In this document: piece after piece, positions 1-10,100 of the stretch
How positions within the stretch are numbered: the first letter of the stretch is position 1
Layout: each line of letters starts with the position of its first letter
IMG/VR virus record: IMGVR_UViG_3300025133_009608
Span: 1 to 64,000 of that record
Reading direction: 5' to 3' (one strand)
Length of the DNA: 64,000 nt
Source of the DNA: a virus
Translations under genes and position numbers: made by a program
The notes under the pieces: generated by a model
Database searches by the model: none
The model's input: only the letters and a program-made list of their open reading frames with translations
Told to the model about the DNA's origin: nothing

Positions 1-496
1 CGGAGAGGAACATGTGAGTTGCGAAATCTGACGTGACTTCGGTATTAAATACTTCATAAAAAGACTTTGCGGTATCAAAGGTTCCGCCGAATGCCTTTTC
101 AAGATCCCACATCCCTCCTTCGAGTTCGCGGATTGGCTTCGAAAACGAGTCTAATGTGTTTATATATCCCTGTGCCGCCTCTGAGGCGATTCTTGTTGCC
201 GAGCCGAGAGCATTAACAACGTTCTTTACAAGACCGAGCGGGGCAGAAGCAGCACCGCCGAGGAGTGGAACCGCATTTATAATCGATTCCATCTGCCCGG
301 TTAAATCTGCTATGCTTTTTGCCGTGCCAGCAAGGCCATCAGTCAGAAGGCCGAGACCATTACCCGTCTCGATACCGGCCCTAGATAGGGATTCCAAGCT
401 CTGCGACAGTGTCTTTACGGCAGTAGTGGTCCTTGTCGCCGAAGCGCCCATGCCATCGATTACTTCGCCTGTAGTGGTCCCGCTTCCATCGGCCAT
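1..496 (-). CDS. Tape measure protein, N-terminal part (runs off window)
   Basis: An open frame of 165 codons begins with ATG at 496 and is still open at the window edge. The product starts MADGSGTTTGEVIDGMG and is rich in Ala, Gly, Ser and Thr with alternating hydrophobic stretches, as expected for the start of a phage tape measure protein. That family sets tail length and occupies the tail lumen. The assignment rests mostly on position: it follows the tail tube and the frameshifted tail-assembly chaperone pair, the conserved order in long-tailed phages. A purine-rich AAGGATG lies upstream. The C-terminal bulk is outside the window, so length and any lytic domain cannot be judged. Confidence 0.7.
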   Translation of the reverse strand, partial: MADGSGTTTGEVIDGMGASATRTTTAVKTLSQSLESLSRAGIETGNGLGLLTDGLAGTAKSIADLTGQMESIINAVPLLGGAASAPLGLVKNVVNALGSATRIASEAAQGYINTLDSFSKPIRELEGGMWDLEKAFGGTFDTAKSFYEVFNTEVTSDFATHMFLS

Positions 497-498
497 AA

Positions 499-1430
499 TT
501 AAATATCATCCTTTATTGCACTTAATAATCCAGAGATATCCCCCGGAAGAGAGGCCCCCCTTCCGGAGCGAACGCTCCTGTCATCATTTGCTTTTAAATT
601 AGTATTTTTATACTTATCCTTTATCGCGGCAATAAGATCACGATCAAATAATTCTCCATCTTCAATTCTTTGCTCGAACTCAGAATCAGAATCAAATCGG
701 CCATCCTCCATTGATTCGCGGCGTTCGCGAATTTCCTTGACTGCCTCACTATTCCAAAATGAGGCCAGATACTCAACCATGCTTAATTCGTCTTTTCTTT
801 TTTCTGAGCGATCTTCATTTAAGCTGGCTGCATACCACAGTCTTTGGGCTCGATTCATATTCCTGAATCTTTCGTCATCAACGGTGCACTGCCATATTTT
901 GCACAAATTCCAGCGGAGCCAACTATCTGACCCCTCTGTTATTTTTTTATTTCATCGATCCCGAAGTCACTATTTGATCTAACGACAATTTTTTCGTATT
1001 CTTGATATAATTTATCAACCAAAATTGACTGCCATCCTGAAATGACCTCATTTCTTATATCGTATACATCCAGATCCTCATCTCCGTCATATAGATCCTC
1101 CAATGGTGCCCCATTTACAGATTGGATCGCCCTTGATAATACTATTGGCTTAATCTCAGTAACACGACTTGTTCCATCTGCGGTAATAATCTCAGCGTAG
1201 ATATCCTTACTCTCCGTAGAGGTAAGGGTCGCCAAAGAAAATGTATATCCAGATATTACAACATCGCTCTGAAGCCTTCCGAGGAAGACGAGATCTTTTA
1301 GATCGCTAATTTTGGAAGAATCGGACTCTTCTGATACCGGCTCTAGAGTTTCTGAGCTGGCTTCTGAATTGTCCTGAGATTTTCTTGACTTAGAGCTTCC
1401 TCGCCCCACGGTCCCTGTTCGTCTTGGCAT
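499..1430 (-). CDS. Tail assembly chaperone, -1 frameshift fusion product (G-GT type)
   Basis: This is the predicted long form made when ribosomes slip back one base at A AAA AAA (942-948), directly before the UAA stop of the short form. After the slip the frame continues I-T-E-G-S-D-S-W-L-R-W-N and then a 135-codon open frame to 499, giving about 310 residues. The second frame has no ATG and no ribosome binding site near its only candidate start (TTG at 906), so independent translation is unlikely. Its RAQRLWYAAS segment resembles the T half of tail chaperones. Lambda gpG/gpGT and many other phages place such a pair between tail tube and tape measure, exactly as here. The fusion is inferred, not demonstrated. 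Confidence 0.7.
939..1430 (-). CDS. Tail assembly chaperone, short form (G-like)
   Basis: The 163-residue product starts at ATG 1430 behind GGAGG. Residues 1-45 are a charged, Ser/Glu-rich and probably disordered region; the rest is a mixed alpha/beta domain with an acidic stretch (DLYDGDEDLDVYD). It ends IDEIKK followed by UAA, and the AAA AAA codons are part of a slippery heptamer. By position (after the tail tube, before the tape measure) and by the frameshift overlap it should be the short tail-assembly chaperone that coats the tape measure protein during tail assembly. I do not recognise the fold from sequence alone. Confidence 0.65.
   Translation of the reverse strand: MPRRTGTVGRGSSKSRKSQDNSEASSETLEPVSEESDSSKISDLKDLVFLGRLQSDVVISGYTFSLATLTSTESKDIYAEIITADGTSRVTEIKPIVLSRAIQSVNGAPLEDLYDGDEDLDVYDIRNEVISGWQSILVDKLYQEYEKIVVRSNSDFGIDEIKK
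942..948 (-). promoter_or_regulatory. Programmed -1 frameshift slippery heptamer A AAA AAA
   Basis: On the coding strand seven A residues sit in the zero frame as A AAA AAA and are followed at once by UAA. Shifting -1 re-pairs AAA AAA perfectly and enters the downstream open frame. No convincing stimulatory hairpin was seen within about 40 nt downstream. Confidence 0.7.
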
Positions 1431-1495
1431 GTTGCCTCCTAATAGGTAAATTCCAATATATATTCTACTGCTTAAGCTTCTTAATTACAAAAAAA

Positions 1496-1517
1496 ATGCC
1501 ACCTTTTTAGGTGGCAT
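1496..1517 (-). terminator. Rho-independent terminator after tail tube gene
   Basis: ATGCCACCT and AGGTGGCAT form a perfect 9-bp stem with a 4-base loop, followed on the coding strand by a run of eight T residues. It lies just after the tail tube stop codon and would limit read-through from the abundant tube message into the chaperone and tape measure genes. Confidence 0.85.
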
Positions 1518-1540
1518 TAATTTGCAGGTTATCTAAGCCC

Positions 1541-2164
1541 TTATGAGTCAGAAAATGCTGCTTCAAAAATTCCGTTATAGTCCAGGGATCCCCTGCGACC
1601 ATCAATTCCTGCATCTGCATTCATCTCTACATCATCCTTATCTGCATTAACCTGTCGGAGTCCCTCAATTGGGCCAGAGCGACCGACGGCATCATCTGCA
1701 CGTGCGGTAGACATGTACTCTGCGGATACCTGGGCATCCTCTGTGATTACATAATCTGTAGCGTTATAGGCCTTTCCAAGTGAAGTAAACCAACAATTAT
1801 GGTATGTAGTTACAATCCAGTCAGAATCATTTGAGCTAGAAAACTTATCTATTACAACGATATCAAATGGAATTCTTTGTGCTGCGATATTTCTAAATCC
1901 TCTAGAAAAGGCCTCAGTAAGAGAAAGTCCATCGAATACGATTCTATTTAGTGTCAAAGAAATCTTTGTCTGTGATTGCGGAACTATTTCAATAAATCCG
2001 TCTGTACCAACCTCTCCAATCTCTTTCGCAGCTCTCGTCTGACTCTCCTTGAATGATTGGACAGCACCAACCGGTGTGCCATTTACAAGAATAGCAATCT
2101 GGGTCGATAAGCCTGTTCTGGTTTTGGAATCTAAAATACTTCCAGTGTTTGGGTAATCTGCCAT
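1541..2164 (-). CDS. Tail tube protein
   Basis: The 207-residue product is read from ATG 2164 with AGGAG upstream, 13 bases after the sheath stop. Its body (VNGTPVGAVQSFKESQTRA, IVPQSQTKISLTLNRIVFDG and the later TYHNCWFTSLGKAY) looks like the beta-sandwich tube fold of contractile tails, in which hexameric rings stack into the DNA conduit. It directly follows the sheath gene and is closed by a strong terminator, typical for a highly expressed tube gene. Residues after about 160 form a charged extension of unknown role. The identification combines fold-like sequence with context. Confidence 0.85.
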   Translation of the reverse strand: MADYPNTGSILDSKTRTGLSTQIAILVNGTPVGAVQSFKESQTRAAKEIGEVGTDGFIEIVPQSQTKISLTLNRIVFDGLSLTEAFSRGFRNIAAQRIPFDIVVIDKFSSSNDSDWIVTTYHNCWFTSLGKAYNATDYVITEDAQVSAEYMSTARADDAVGRSGPIEGLRQVNADKDDVEMNADAGIDGRRGSLDYNGIFEAAFSDS

Positions 2165-2177
2165 TATAATCTCCTAA

Positions 2178-5100
2178 TTATAGAACCCCAACCTCTATGT
2201 CGATAAAGACATAGTTGATTGGATAGGCGGGGGTAAATCTCAAGAATACGTTAATCTGCCTAGGATCAACTTTATCTCTTTCTATTGAGACATCTTGGTA
2301 ACTAGAGACAAGCCCCTGACTGATAAGAGCCGCCATTACTCCTCTAACTCTTGCTCCAACTAGAACATTTGTATTTTCATCCTGAACCTTTCCGAGAAAG
2401 CCCTTTAGGGACTGGCGAAGCGTCTGCTTCACTCTATCTCGAATAAACATTACAGAGATCTCTTCGTCCTCTACAAAGCCCGTTCCGGAGGTTGTACGGC
2501 CAGCGAGAATCTTTCCACCGCCAGTAGCCGGAGTAACAACTGTTGCTCCAACATTTCCTAACGCATTTGCAGTAACCTCTCTGAGCATCTTATCTCTAAG
2601 GATTGAGAATCCAGAAAGAGTCTTATATGTCAGCGGAATAGCAACGTTCTGAGTTGCCGACAGGCGCCCAGCGGCAGCTGCCGCCATGTAAAATCCATGA
2701 ACCATAGTATTGGTTCCATTTATATTACGAACAACCTCGTCGGGCCAAAAATACACTGCGCGATTACTGGTATAATTATCATTAAGCTTATAGTTTACAA
2801 GGTCCTCGGTATTCCCATCGAGAATCTCCTCTGGATCATCCCCCTGTATTCCTTCGATAATTCCAATATCTTCTACTGCAACCTCTTCTTGTCCAATTAG
2901 TGCGGCAGAAGTGACCCCTCTCTGGGCTCCTATCAGTGCCATCCGCTCTTTTCTATTTGCAATAGTGCTCATATTTTCGCAATGATTAACAGTTGCTCGA
3001 AAAATTGAAGACATTGATTGCCTCGGAAGAGGAACTACAATCTGGGCGTCGTGAGCCTCGAGAATCTCAAGTGCATCAAACCAATTTGAATCAAAATAAT
3101 CTGCATCATTTTCATCAATATATGACACCCTAATTCCATCTCCTTTTTGCAGAATTCCGCTTTCTACCAGATCACTGTGCAAAAGAATGGCGGCATCAAC
3201 GTTTGTTGTATCTTCGGGATTTCTCACGAAGAACTGGACATCGACGAACGTCTCCATGCCGAGGTCCATGTCGCCGACACTAACGTATACCTTTCCGTCA
3301 TCTGAGACCGAGCTTATAGTAAGAACGGTAGAGGCGCCTTCATCGGCGATATCATCCTCAGATGAAAATACAGTACCTGCCTCACTTTCCATGCTCGTAA
3401 CTACAATCTCCGAGCCTACATGATCAGCGTCGAAATCAAACTCCAGCGTCTTAAAGTATATCGCAGGAACTCCTGTTGCCGAATCTACACCAAGTTCTCC
3501 GTTAATTCCATCTCCAAGAATGTCGAATCCAGTATTTACAATAGTATATGAAAAAGCATAATCAGAATTTCCTATAAAATCTAACTGCATAACTTCGGAT
3601 TCAAGCTGAGAATTATAGAAACCAACTTTATTTGGAAACAATTGCGTCTCTTTTCCGTCTCTTATAATGAATATATTCACAGAAGAATCTGCATCTGGCT
3701 TTCCAGCCCGAAGCCCCGATACCGGAAGAGGAATGTTCAGCATGAGATCATCAACCTCACAGTCCGCCGCAGCACACCCAGAGAACCCGCCGGTCCCATT
3801 GGCGTCAACTTCTTCGAGAAGAGTTACGGACGTTCTTCTGGGAACAGGTGGCTTGCATTGAATCGCCAAAACTCCAGGAGCTCCATTTTCAAACGCCATC
3901 TGAGCGCCCAGAGCCAAAGTATTGTCTGCGCCAGGAGCGCCATGCTTCGTCTGCAGATCGTTTGCACTAGTAAAAAATTCAGGATCATTAAGATCTGTTT
4001 CTGCAATATATTTTGCAATCAACTGATCGCCGGTACTTAGAACTCTTGAGTCAACATCAACATAGAAGCGGTCGCCGACCTCGAACGGGACGGTTCCTTC
4101 TTGAATTCCCATAACTAAAACACCGTTTGTCTCCAGCATATGAAAATCTTTGCCGCTCTCAGCGAGGCCATCGGCATCGCCCTCAGCCCCTGGAAATCCA
4201 GAATCCTCGTCGTCTATTGCATGGACTCTGAGCCTTCGAGATGAAGTGACTTTCGATACTCGGTATAGGCCGGCAGCATCATCCCCGCAGAGTGCCACGA
4301 TCTTTCCCTCATCCGCGCTAGAAAATGAGCCCTCGCTAACTGGAGCGCCCGTGACATCATCGTGAGATACTGTGGGGTCATCAATTAAAAGGTTTGAAGC
4401 TCTAATTTCCCAGTTGGAAATGGTCTCATCGCCAGCGGAGGCAATCGAAAAGCTATCCGTTTCAAGAGTTATGGTTGTTTCATTATCTTCGGAAGAATAT
4501 TCTATATCTTCAATTTCAACCCCGACGTATCCGTCAACGCAAAATGTATCGCCGACGATGGCCTGGCCGTGAGTTACAAGATCCCCAGAAAGAATAAAGG
4601 TATCCGTTGTTGTCGCAGAGCTATCATCAGCCGCGAGAGTCGCAACTCCCGAACCGTGCATAACCGCAGAAGCAACAATTACACCATCCAAACACGGCTC
4701 TGCGCTTCCGGATATCGCACCAGCACTGCTTGTATAGTAAGAACTATGAAACAAATGTGGGGCACCAGAATCATCTAGAATTTGCCCAGAAACGGCACCA
4801 GACAGTGTGAAAACTGCCATTCCAGGAATTGGATCTCCCGTTGAATCTCTAGTGACACTTACGCACTTTGCAGTCCAACGCTCAGATGGAGTGTTTCCAT
4901 CTTTAATCGCCAGAATGTTATCAACAGTACTGCAGACGCCCTCTACGATTATCCCGTTGCCAGTATTGCCGGCTCCGGCTGAAAATCCAGATCCGCCCTG
5001 GTCGCCTATTGATGCGGTCTGAAGCTCGATAACTCCAGTCTCAGTATCTATTCTGTAGTCAAACTTGGAGTCGAAACTATTAGAATCAATTTCATCCTGC

Positions 5101-5390
5101 TGTCCGAACAGAAGCGAGCCGTTCAAGCGGACCTCTGTTCTTCCGCTTACTATCGGATAATTCCTAAGTCGAAAAAACCTTCCCTCTCCAGAGCCTGTTG
5201 GGCTCGCGGCTTTACTTCCATCATTTCCCTCACCGTTTGCAGATGAAACGAGAACCTCCTCTCGAAGCCCCTCTCCCAGGATTGAGACGAGTCTAAGGCC
5301 ACCCGGAAGGGATACTCCCTTAGAAACGACGCGATCTCTGGCGAAAGTGCCGGGCTGAATGTAACCTGATATTCCTGGTATGTTAGCCAT
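2178..5390 (-). CDS. Contractile tail sheath protein, enlarged
   Basis: The 1070-residue protein starts at ATG 5390 behind CGGAGG. The N-terminus (MANIPGISGYIQPGTFARDR) and especially the C-terminal 300 residues (AAAGRLSATQ, PLTYKTLSGF, RDRVKQTLRQSLKGFLGK, TPAYPINYVFIDIEVGVL) match the conserved sheath core whose C-terminal strand joins neighbouring subunits. T4 gp18 has about 660 residues. The extra roughly 400 residues sit in the N-terminal and middle part, are rich in Asp, Ser and Gly, and probably form surface domains on the tail. Sheath polymers surround the tube and contract on infection. A TACTAATAAT motif lies 47 bases upstream of the start. Confidence 0.93.
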   Translation of the reverse strand: MANIPGISGYIQPGTFARDRVVSKGVSLPGGLRLVSILGEGLREEVLVSSANGEGNDGSKAASPTGSGEGRFFRLRNYPIVSGRTEVRLNGSLLFGQQDEIDSNSFDSKFDYRIDTETGVIELQTASIGDQGGSGFSAGAGNTGNGIIVEGVCSTVDNILAIKDGNTPSERWTAKCVSVTRDSTGDPIPGMAVFTLSGAVSGQILDDSGAPHLFHSSYYTSSAGAISGSAEPCLDGVIVASAVMHGSGVATLAADDSSATTTDTFILSGDLVTHGQAIVGDTFCVDGYVGVEIEDIEYSSEDNETTITLETDSFSIASAGDETISNWEIRASNLLIDDPTVSHDDVTGAPVSEGSFSSADEGKIVALCGDDAAGLYRVSKVTSSRRLRVHAIDDEDSGFPGAEGDADGLAESGKDFHMLETNGVLVMGIQEGTVPFEVGDRFYVDVDSRVLSTGDQLIAKYIAETDLNDPEFFTSANDLQTKHGAPGADNTLALGAQMAFENGAPGVLAIQCKPPVPRRTSVTLLEEVDANGTGGFSGCAAADCEVDDLMLNIPLPVSGLRAGKPDADSSVNIFIIRDGKETQLFPNKVGFYNSQLESEVMQLDFIGNSDYAFSYTIVNTGFDILGDGINGELGVDSATGVPAIYFKTLEFDFDADHVGSEIVVTSMESEAGTVFSSEDDIADEGASTVLTISSVSDDGKVYVSVGDMDLGMETFVDVQFFVRNPEDTTNVDAAILLHSDLVESGILQKGDGIRVSYIDENDADYFDSNWFDALEILEAHDAQIVVPLPRQSMSSIFRATVNHCENMSTIANRKERMALIGAQRGVTSAALIGQEEVAVEDIGIIEGIQGDDPEEILDGNTEDLVNYKLNDNYTSNRAVYFWPDEVVRNINGTNTMVHGFYMAAAAAGRLSATQNVAIPLTYKTLSGFSILRDKMLREVTANALGNVGATVVTPATGGGKILAGRTTSGTGFVEDEEISVMFIRDRVKQTLRQSLKGFLGKVQDENTNVLVGARVRGVMAALISQGLVSSYQDVSIERDKVDPRQINVFLRFTPAYPINYVFIDIEVGVL

Positions 5391-5436
5391 TAAAAATTCC
5401 TCCGAACCTTGCTTTTAATTCCTAAATGAATCACTT

Positions 5437-5446
5437 ATTATTAGTA
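5437..5446 (-). promoter_or_regulatory. TACTAATAAT motif upstream of sheath gene (candidate phage promoter element)
   Basis: The coding-strand 10-mer TACTAATAAT lies in the 68-base gap before the sheath gene and is identical to a 10-mer at 48121-48130 in another intergenic gap. Close variants occur before other genes. Its function as a promoter is inferred from recurrence in gaps only. Confidence 0.35.
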
Positions 5447-5458
5447 GTTTAAAACTTA

Positions 5459-6265
5459 TCACTCTATCTCGGCCATATCTATAATTTCCTTATAGGATTT
5501 GGCCAAAAGATCTGACTCATCTTTAACTCCAGGAATTGGATGCCAAGATGGCTCAAATCTAAATACAATTTTTTCAACAATATTTTCTATGGGGATCTCA
5601 ACTCGCCACTCGGATAAAGTGGAAATTGTTATGTTCTGACTGTATACGTAATCATTAGCATATGGCTCTGCGGATTCTGCACCAATGCTAAGGCCCTTTA
5701 TAAAAAGTCCATTTTCACGAAGCTCATTCCACAAAGAATACTGCAATGCTATGGATGTAATATCTACCAACTCCTCCAACTCACTGTAGCTTTCCGAATG
5801 AATTTGAATGTCAAAAGATAATTCCCACCGACCGTCATAGACCCTATGAGACGGCGTCGATACGGCCCGCCTTGCTCCGTAATCATTTTCAATATAATCT
5901 ACTCTATGTTTGTAGGTCATATTTTGATTAAAAGATATTGGCTTATAAGAACCGCCGCCGGATTTTATTACTATTGCCGGAAAGAACTTTACTTCATAAC
6001 GATACATATCGCTTATAAGTATCTTTGTTGTTTCTTCTGTATCCAAATCCTTCCCGGTCAGGTCTACTGTTAAGGGGAATCCGTACTCATCGTCTCTATA
6101 CGTAAATACAGAATCGGTTCTAAAGATCTTTCTTAGCCCATCAATTACTAGATTCTTTGGGTGTACGATCGCCACCTGCTGGATAACGTCATTGTCGCTA
6201 AAGAAACTAGAATAAACCCTATGATCTGCGTTTGTTCCGCCGGGAAGATTTTGGGCATCAATCAT
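5459..6265 (-). CDS. Tail/neck structural protein, unrecognised family
   Basis: A 268-residue protein from ATG 6265 with AGGAAT upstream. It opens with a disordered stretch (MIDAQNLPGGTNADHRVYSS) and then has a predominantly beta/alpha globular body containing YRYEVKFFPAIVIKSGGGSYK and WRVEIPIENIVEKIVFRFEPSW. Placed immediately before the sheath gene, it is a plausible tail completion or neck protein, comparable in position to tail terminator proteins that cap the tail and join it to the head. No motif proves this, and the role is inferred from location and from its virion-protein-like composition. Confidence 0.5.
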   Translation of the reverse strand: MIDAQNLPGGTNADHRVYSSFFSDNDVIQQVAIVHPKNLVIDGLRKIFRTDSVFTYRDDEYGFPLTVDLTGKDLDTEETTKILISDMYRYEVKFFPAIVIKSGGGSYKPISFNQNMTYKHRVDYIENDYGARRAVSTPSHRVYDGRWELSFDIQIHSESYSELEELVDITSIALQYSLWNELRENGLFIKGLSIGAESAEPYANDYVYSQNITISTLSEWRVEIPIENIVEKIVFRFEPSWHPIPGVKDESDLLAKSYKEIIDMAEIE

Positions 6266-6274
6266 TTTTTATTC

Positions 6275-6574
6275 CTATTTTAACTCTCGAAGATGCGGCG
6301 GCAAATACTTTACATCCTCCACTTTTACGGCTTGTTCGCAAAAGTGTTTTATTTCAGACAAGTATTTGTCCAGGCTGTCTCGATCTCTCAAATCCTCATT
6401 TGAGATAATAATTGTCTTTTTAATTAATAACTCTGCAACTATTGCTCCCGTATTAGCAATATCTTCTTCATTGTGTAATAACGAAGAGGATATTATCTCA
6501 ATCGATGAGTTATCAGAAATAATGTTGACCTCCCTGCTTAGGTCTCTTTTTAGAAAGCTCGTTATCGTCGACAT
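6275..6574 (-). CDS. Small conserved-looking tail-region protein, unknown function
   Basis: I place the start at ATG 6574, which has AGGAGG six bases upstream, rather than at the upstream in-frame TTG at 6634, which lacks a binding site. This gives 99 residues beginning MSTITSFLKRDLSRE. The product is helical and hydrophobic in the middle (ANTGAIVAELLIKKTIIIS) without a clear membrane segment, and ends with KYLPPHLREL. It is nine bases from the next gene and probably cotranscribed with the sheath genes. No family recognised. Confidence 0.55.
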   Translation of the reverse strand: MSTITSFLKRDLSREVNIISDNSSIEIISSSLLHNEEDIANTGAIVAELLIKKTIIISNEDLRDRDSLDKYLSEIKHFCEQAVKVEDVKYLPPHLRELK

Positions 6575-6635
6575 CGACCTCCTAAAAATATCGGACCGGT
6601 TTATTTTTGAGCTTAATATTTTAACTGAAAACAAC

Positions 6636-7124
6636 TTATTTTACCTCGTATTCGACTTGCGAATCCTCAAGAACGATTGTGCGATTTATGGGCTTGAACT
6701 TTTTATGCAAATATTCTACCCCATATCTCCCAGAAGGAAGCCTCGCATTCCAGTGGCCATCAATATTTGTCTTTAATGACCTAATAACTTCACTTCCATC
6801 TCCATATATATTAACCACAACATCGGGGATTGGCTGCTTAGATTTATTTACAATATACCCAAATGCCTTAATTTTTCCGACAATCAATGCTTGTACCTCT
6901 TTGGTATTAATATTCTCTTTCACCGGAGACTTTCCGACGGGTATGCCGGCGCTGGGCCTTGCGGACGATTGAGTGGTTGGCCTTATTTTTGATAGCTTAG
7001 AGACTTTGTTGTTTAATAACTTAATATTAGAATCCATAACATCCATTCTCTTTTCAATTCTGGATAACGTTTCTGTTATCTCGTAAATTGCGTCAATTGC
7101 CGACTGTTCTTTCTTTTTAGTCAT
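6636..7124 (-). CDS. Coiled-coil protein with C-terminal carboxypeptidase-regulatory-like beta domain
   Basis: The 162-residue protein overlaps the stop of the upstream fibre gene (ATGA). Residues 1-50 are a likely trimeric coiled coil (IYEITETLSRIEKRMDVMDS), followed by a Ser/Pro/Lys linker. Residues about 80-162 form a beta-sandwich of the CarboxypepD_reg/Cna-B type, recognised by GKIKAFGYIVNKSKQPIPDV, the NIDGHWNARLPSGRYGV turn and the following strands. Such domains are common surface decorations of phage tails and fibres. Translational coupling to the fibre suggests it is a fibre-associated or baseplate adaptor protein. The function is inferred. Confidence 0.55.
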   Translation of the reverse strand: MTKKKEQSAIDAIYEITETLSRIEKRMDVMDSNIKLLNNKVSKLSKIRPTTQSSARPSAGIPVGKSPVKENINTKEVQALIVGKIKAFGYIVNKSKQPIPDVVVNIYGDGSEVIRSLKTNIDGHWNARLPSGRYGVEYLHKKFKPINRTIVLEDSQVEYEVK

Positions 7125-10100
7125 AATACATACTCGATTACATTTGATGTCTCTTGAATCCCGGTTTCATCGTATCCAGTGCCAAGAGTTGTACTATCGA
7201 TAAGAGAATAATCAGAGTGAATAGAACGCACTGAGCAATTTCCTGATATATTAATATTTCTATAATTATTTCCGTTATCCAAGAATATAACCCCAGTTGG
7301 AAGCCCAATTCCGTCAAAGTGGCACTCCGTTACGTGAATATTTTCAAAGTCACCATTATACTCATCGCCAATTCTTATTGGCATTTCATTGGGAACAGAG
7401 TTACCGGCGCTGGTTGGATGCGCAGAGTCAATTGAATAATTAGCCCCAGCAATAAATCGCACACCCCTTATTAGAAAGGAGGCTTTTGACGACTCCTCAT
7501 TGTGCAGCATCACAATAACTGAATCTGCAAGAGTAATCGTATCATCTCTGCCCAAATAAGTGAGATCGGATATTGTCACTCCCCCCTCGATACTATCCCC
7601 CGAAAATGCCCCTATTTCGAATATACTATTTTCAAAATATTTTGCATTAGCAGCGTCTGGGTGATACGAAGAGTGCCTAACTATCATAGTCCCCGGCCCC
7701 GAACCTGACACCTTTATGTCGAAATCCAAATTAATTGTAGCAGAAACATAAAACGTCCCCTCTTTTATCAAAACACTCGGAGCGCTCATTTCCGGAAACA
7801 TCTTAGAAAACTCACGGGAATAATCAACAGCGGCTTTTATATCTGTAAAATGTCCAAACCTTTGGTCATTTGCCACAACAATATCTCCGATAGCCTTATA
7901 ATCCATGTGGTCAATAAATAATCTAAGATCCAAAATACTAGCAGAACTAAGTTGATATTTGGCGATATGGGCAACCGACTGATTGGAAAACGGAGATAAC
8001 CCATTTGTCGTCTCAACTCCAGAGACAAGGCATCCTTCTGCAGAAAATGCTATATAAAAACTACCGGAATGCTCCAATATTAGGTCTTGAGCTCCAAAGA
8101 ACTCATGCCTGATTCCGTTCACAACAGCAACCCCGGGATTTACTTTTGCAGAAAAGGTTCCATCGCCATTATCAACAATCGATTCTAGATTCATTCCCCT
8201 AATTATCCCGCAGCCTCTGAGTTCATTTCTCGGACCCTGGATGTACCTCTCCAGGACTGACTCGCCTATTATTGTATGGTCTACAGTCCCTGTTGATCTT
8301 TTATCTATTAGCGCTGGGACTCCAATATCTTCCGCCAAACCCCCCAGCAATGCCGACCCCGATCTGTGGCCAAGAACCATCCCGAGGTTTGTAGAATAAG
8401 CTCCGCGACACAAATGCAGGACCGATGAAGCCGGCTCTGCAAATCCGGTGAGCTCTACCGCAACCGGAACAGATAGCTCGCCGCTTGCTCGGGTCCAAAC
8501 ATCTATAACCACAAATGACATGCCATCTGCAGATCTTATCTTATACCTGCCAGAGGCTCCCACGAAAACTGGGTCGCTTGTATTGGAATTTGGGTCTGTC
8601 AATGTGACATAAACTGGACCATCAGTAAAGTTTATTGTCGCAACATCTCCGTCGACAATAAACCCTTTAGATGCATCGATAACAACCGCCTCAAACGTCG
8701 ACTCCGACGCCTGTCCGTTAACCAGCATTCTTTTGTCGTAAAATACATCTCCATCCTCTGTGGTAAAAACATCAAATAAAATTGATCCATTTGAACCAAT
8801 TTCGTCAAACTCCATTTCACCGACCGGAGCCGAAGCTCTCATTATTGCAAATGAGGAGTTCTCGTCTAATGAGTCGGCGAACGTATAGTCAGAATGATCC
8901 AGAGCTATAGAATCCGGAAATACATTTTTTATTCGATACGTCCCATTGTCAGAACTATCGATTGCATCATTAATTATTGCCAAATCTCCTGCACGAACTC
9001 CCATCTTGTAAAAGCTTTCGTCTTCAGAGTTCAAATCAACGTTTGACGTTCCCGTTGATAATGACACTGACTCAGAATTTAACTCTATTATTCCACCAAA
9101 CCCGCTCAAAAGATAGCCGTTGATATGATGAGAGTTTCCTGTAGATCCCTCTATTTCTGTATCGACCAAATATTGCAACCCTATTTGTTCGGAACAATCA
9201 TTTGCCGCAGCTTCTTTTATTGTTATTGTTCGATTTTTACCGCCCGAGCGATTTGGAAGAACGTGGGCAATGGCCAGCTCATAGCACCCAAGAGAACGAA
9301 CCTTATATGCCATGACTCCAAGTCGATCACTTACCGCTGCGGAGTTTATCATGTTCACAATAGAATTTATCGTTTGCTGCCCGGTGGCACCGATTACTGG
9401 ATCATAAACGTCGATTTCAACTTCATTCCCATCGATGTCTATGGCTAACATATTTAATAGTTCAGTTATCTCAGAGGGGCGTATTCCGTACGATATTGCG
9501 GTTGCCGAATCTGGATTCGCAACAAAAATATCTGGAGTATTTGTCTTAAGATACCTGGGCCTAACACAGCAGTTCAATGCGTTTTCATTATACGGTCTAT
9601 AGATGTTTCTAGTTATAACCGCAGAAACTCCCGACTTAGAATCGCCCGTGGGACCACCGAATACGGTTACTGACTCAATTTTATCATCAACGTCCTTTGT
9701 GACGTCCGCGATTATATATTCTTTATCATCCTCAGGAAGCAAAGAGTCAAAAAGCGTTAGGGTGTCATACCTTCTTACTCCGTATAAATCCTCTTGAGGC
9801 GTAATAAACATTATCTCTTCGGTCGACTTTTCGGTCGGTCCAGTATAATTTACACTTGCGGCAGAAACAAGAGTAGAGCCAGCGGATGTCCCCTCGTTTG
9901 CGTCATATACAGACCCCGTCCTAATAATTCCATTTGAATTAAAGTTTAAATTAGCATTTCTAATTCCCTTGCTTTCAATTTCAACTAGATCTTCGATGGC
10001 GCCCTGGACGCTATCTGAAAAAATAACATCAGATGTGCCTGTTTTGTCGTAAAAGACCTGCCCGGCAGTGTGCGAATTATTTGTCTCTGATATATTATCT

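Noticed and set aside
904-906. Independent TTG start for the second tail-chaperone frame
   Set aside because: No ribosome binding site precedes it, and the frame is open upstream to the slippery A7; frameshift expression fits better.
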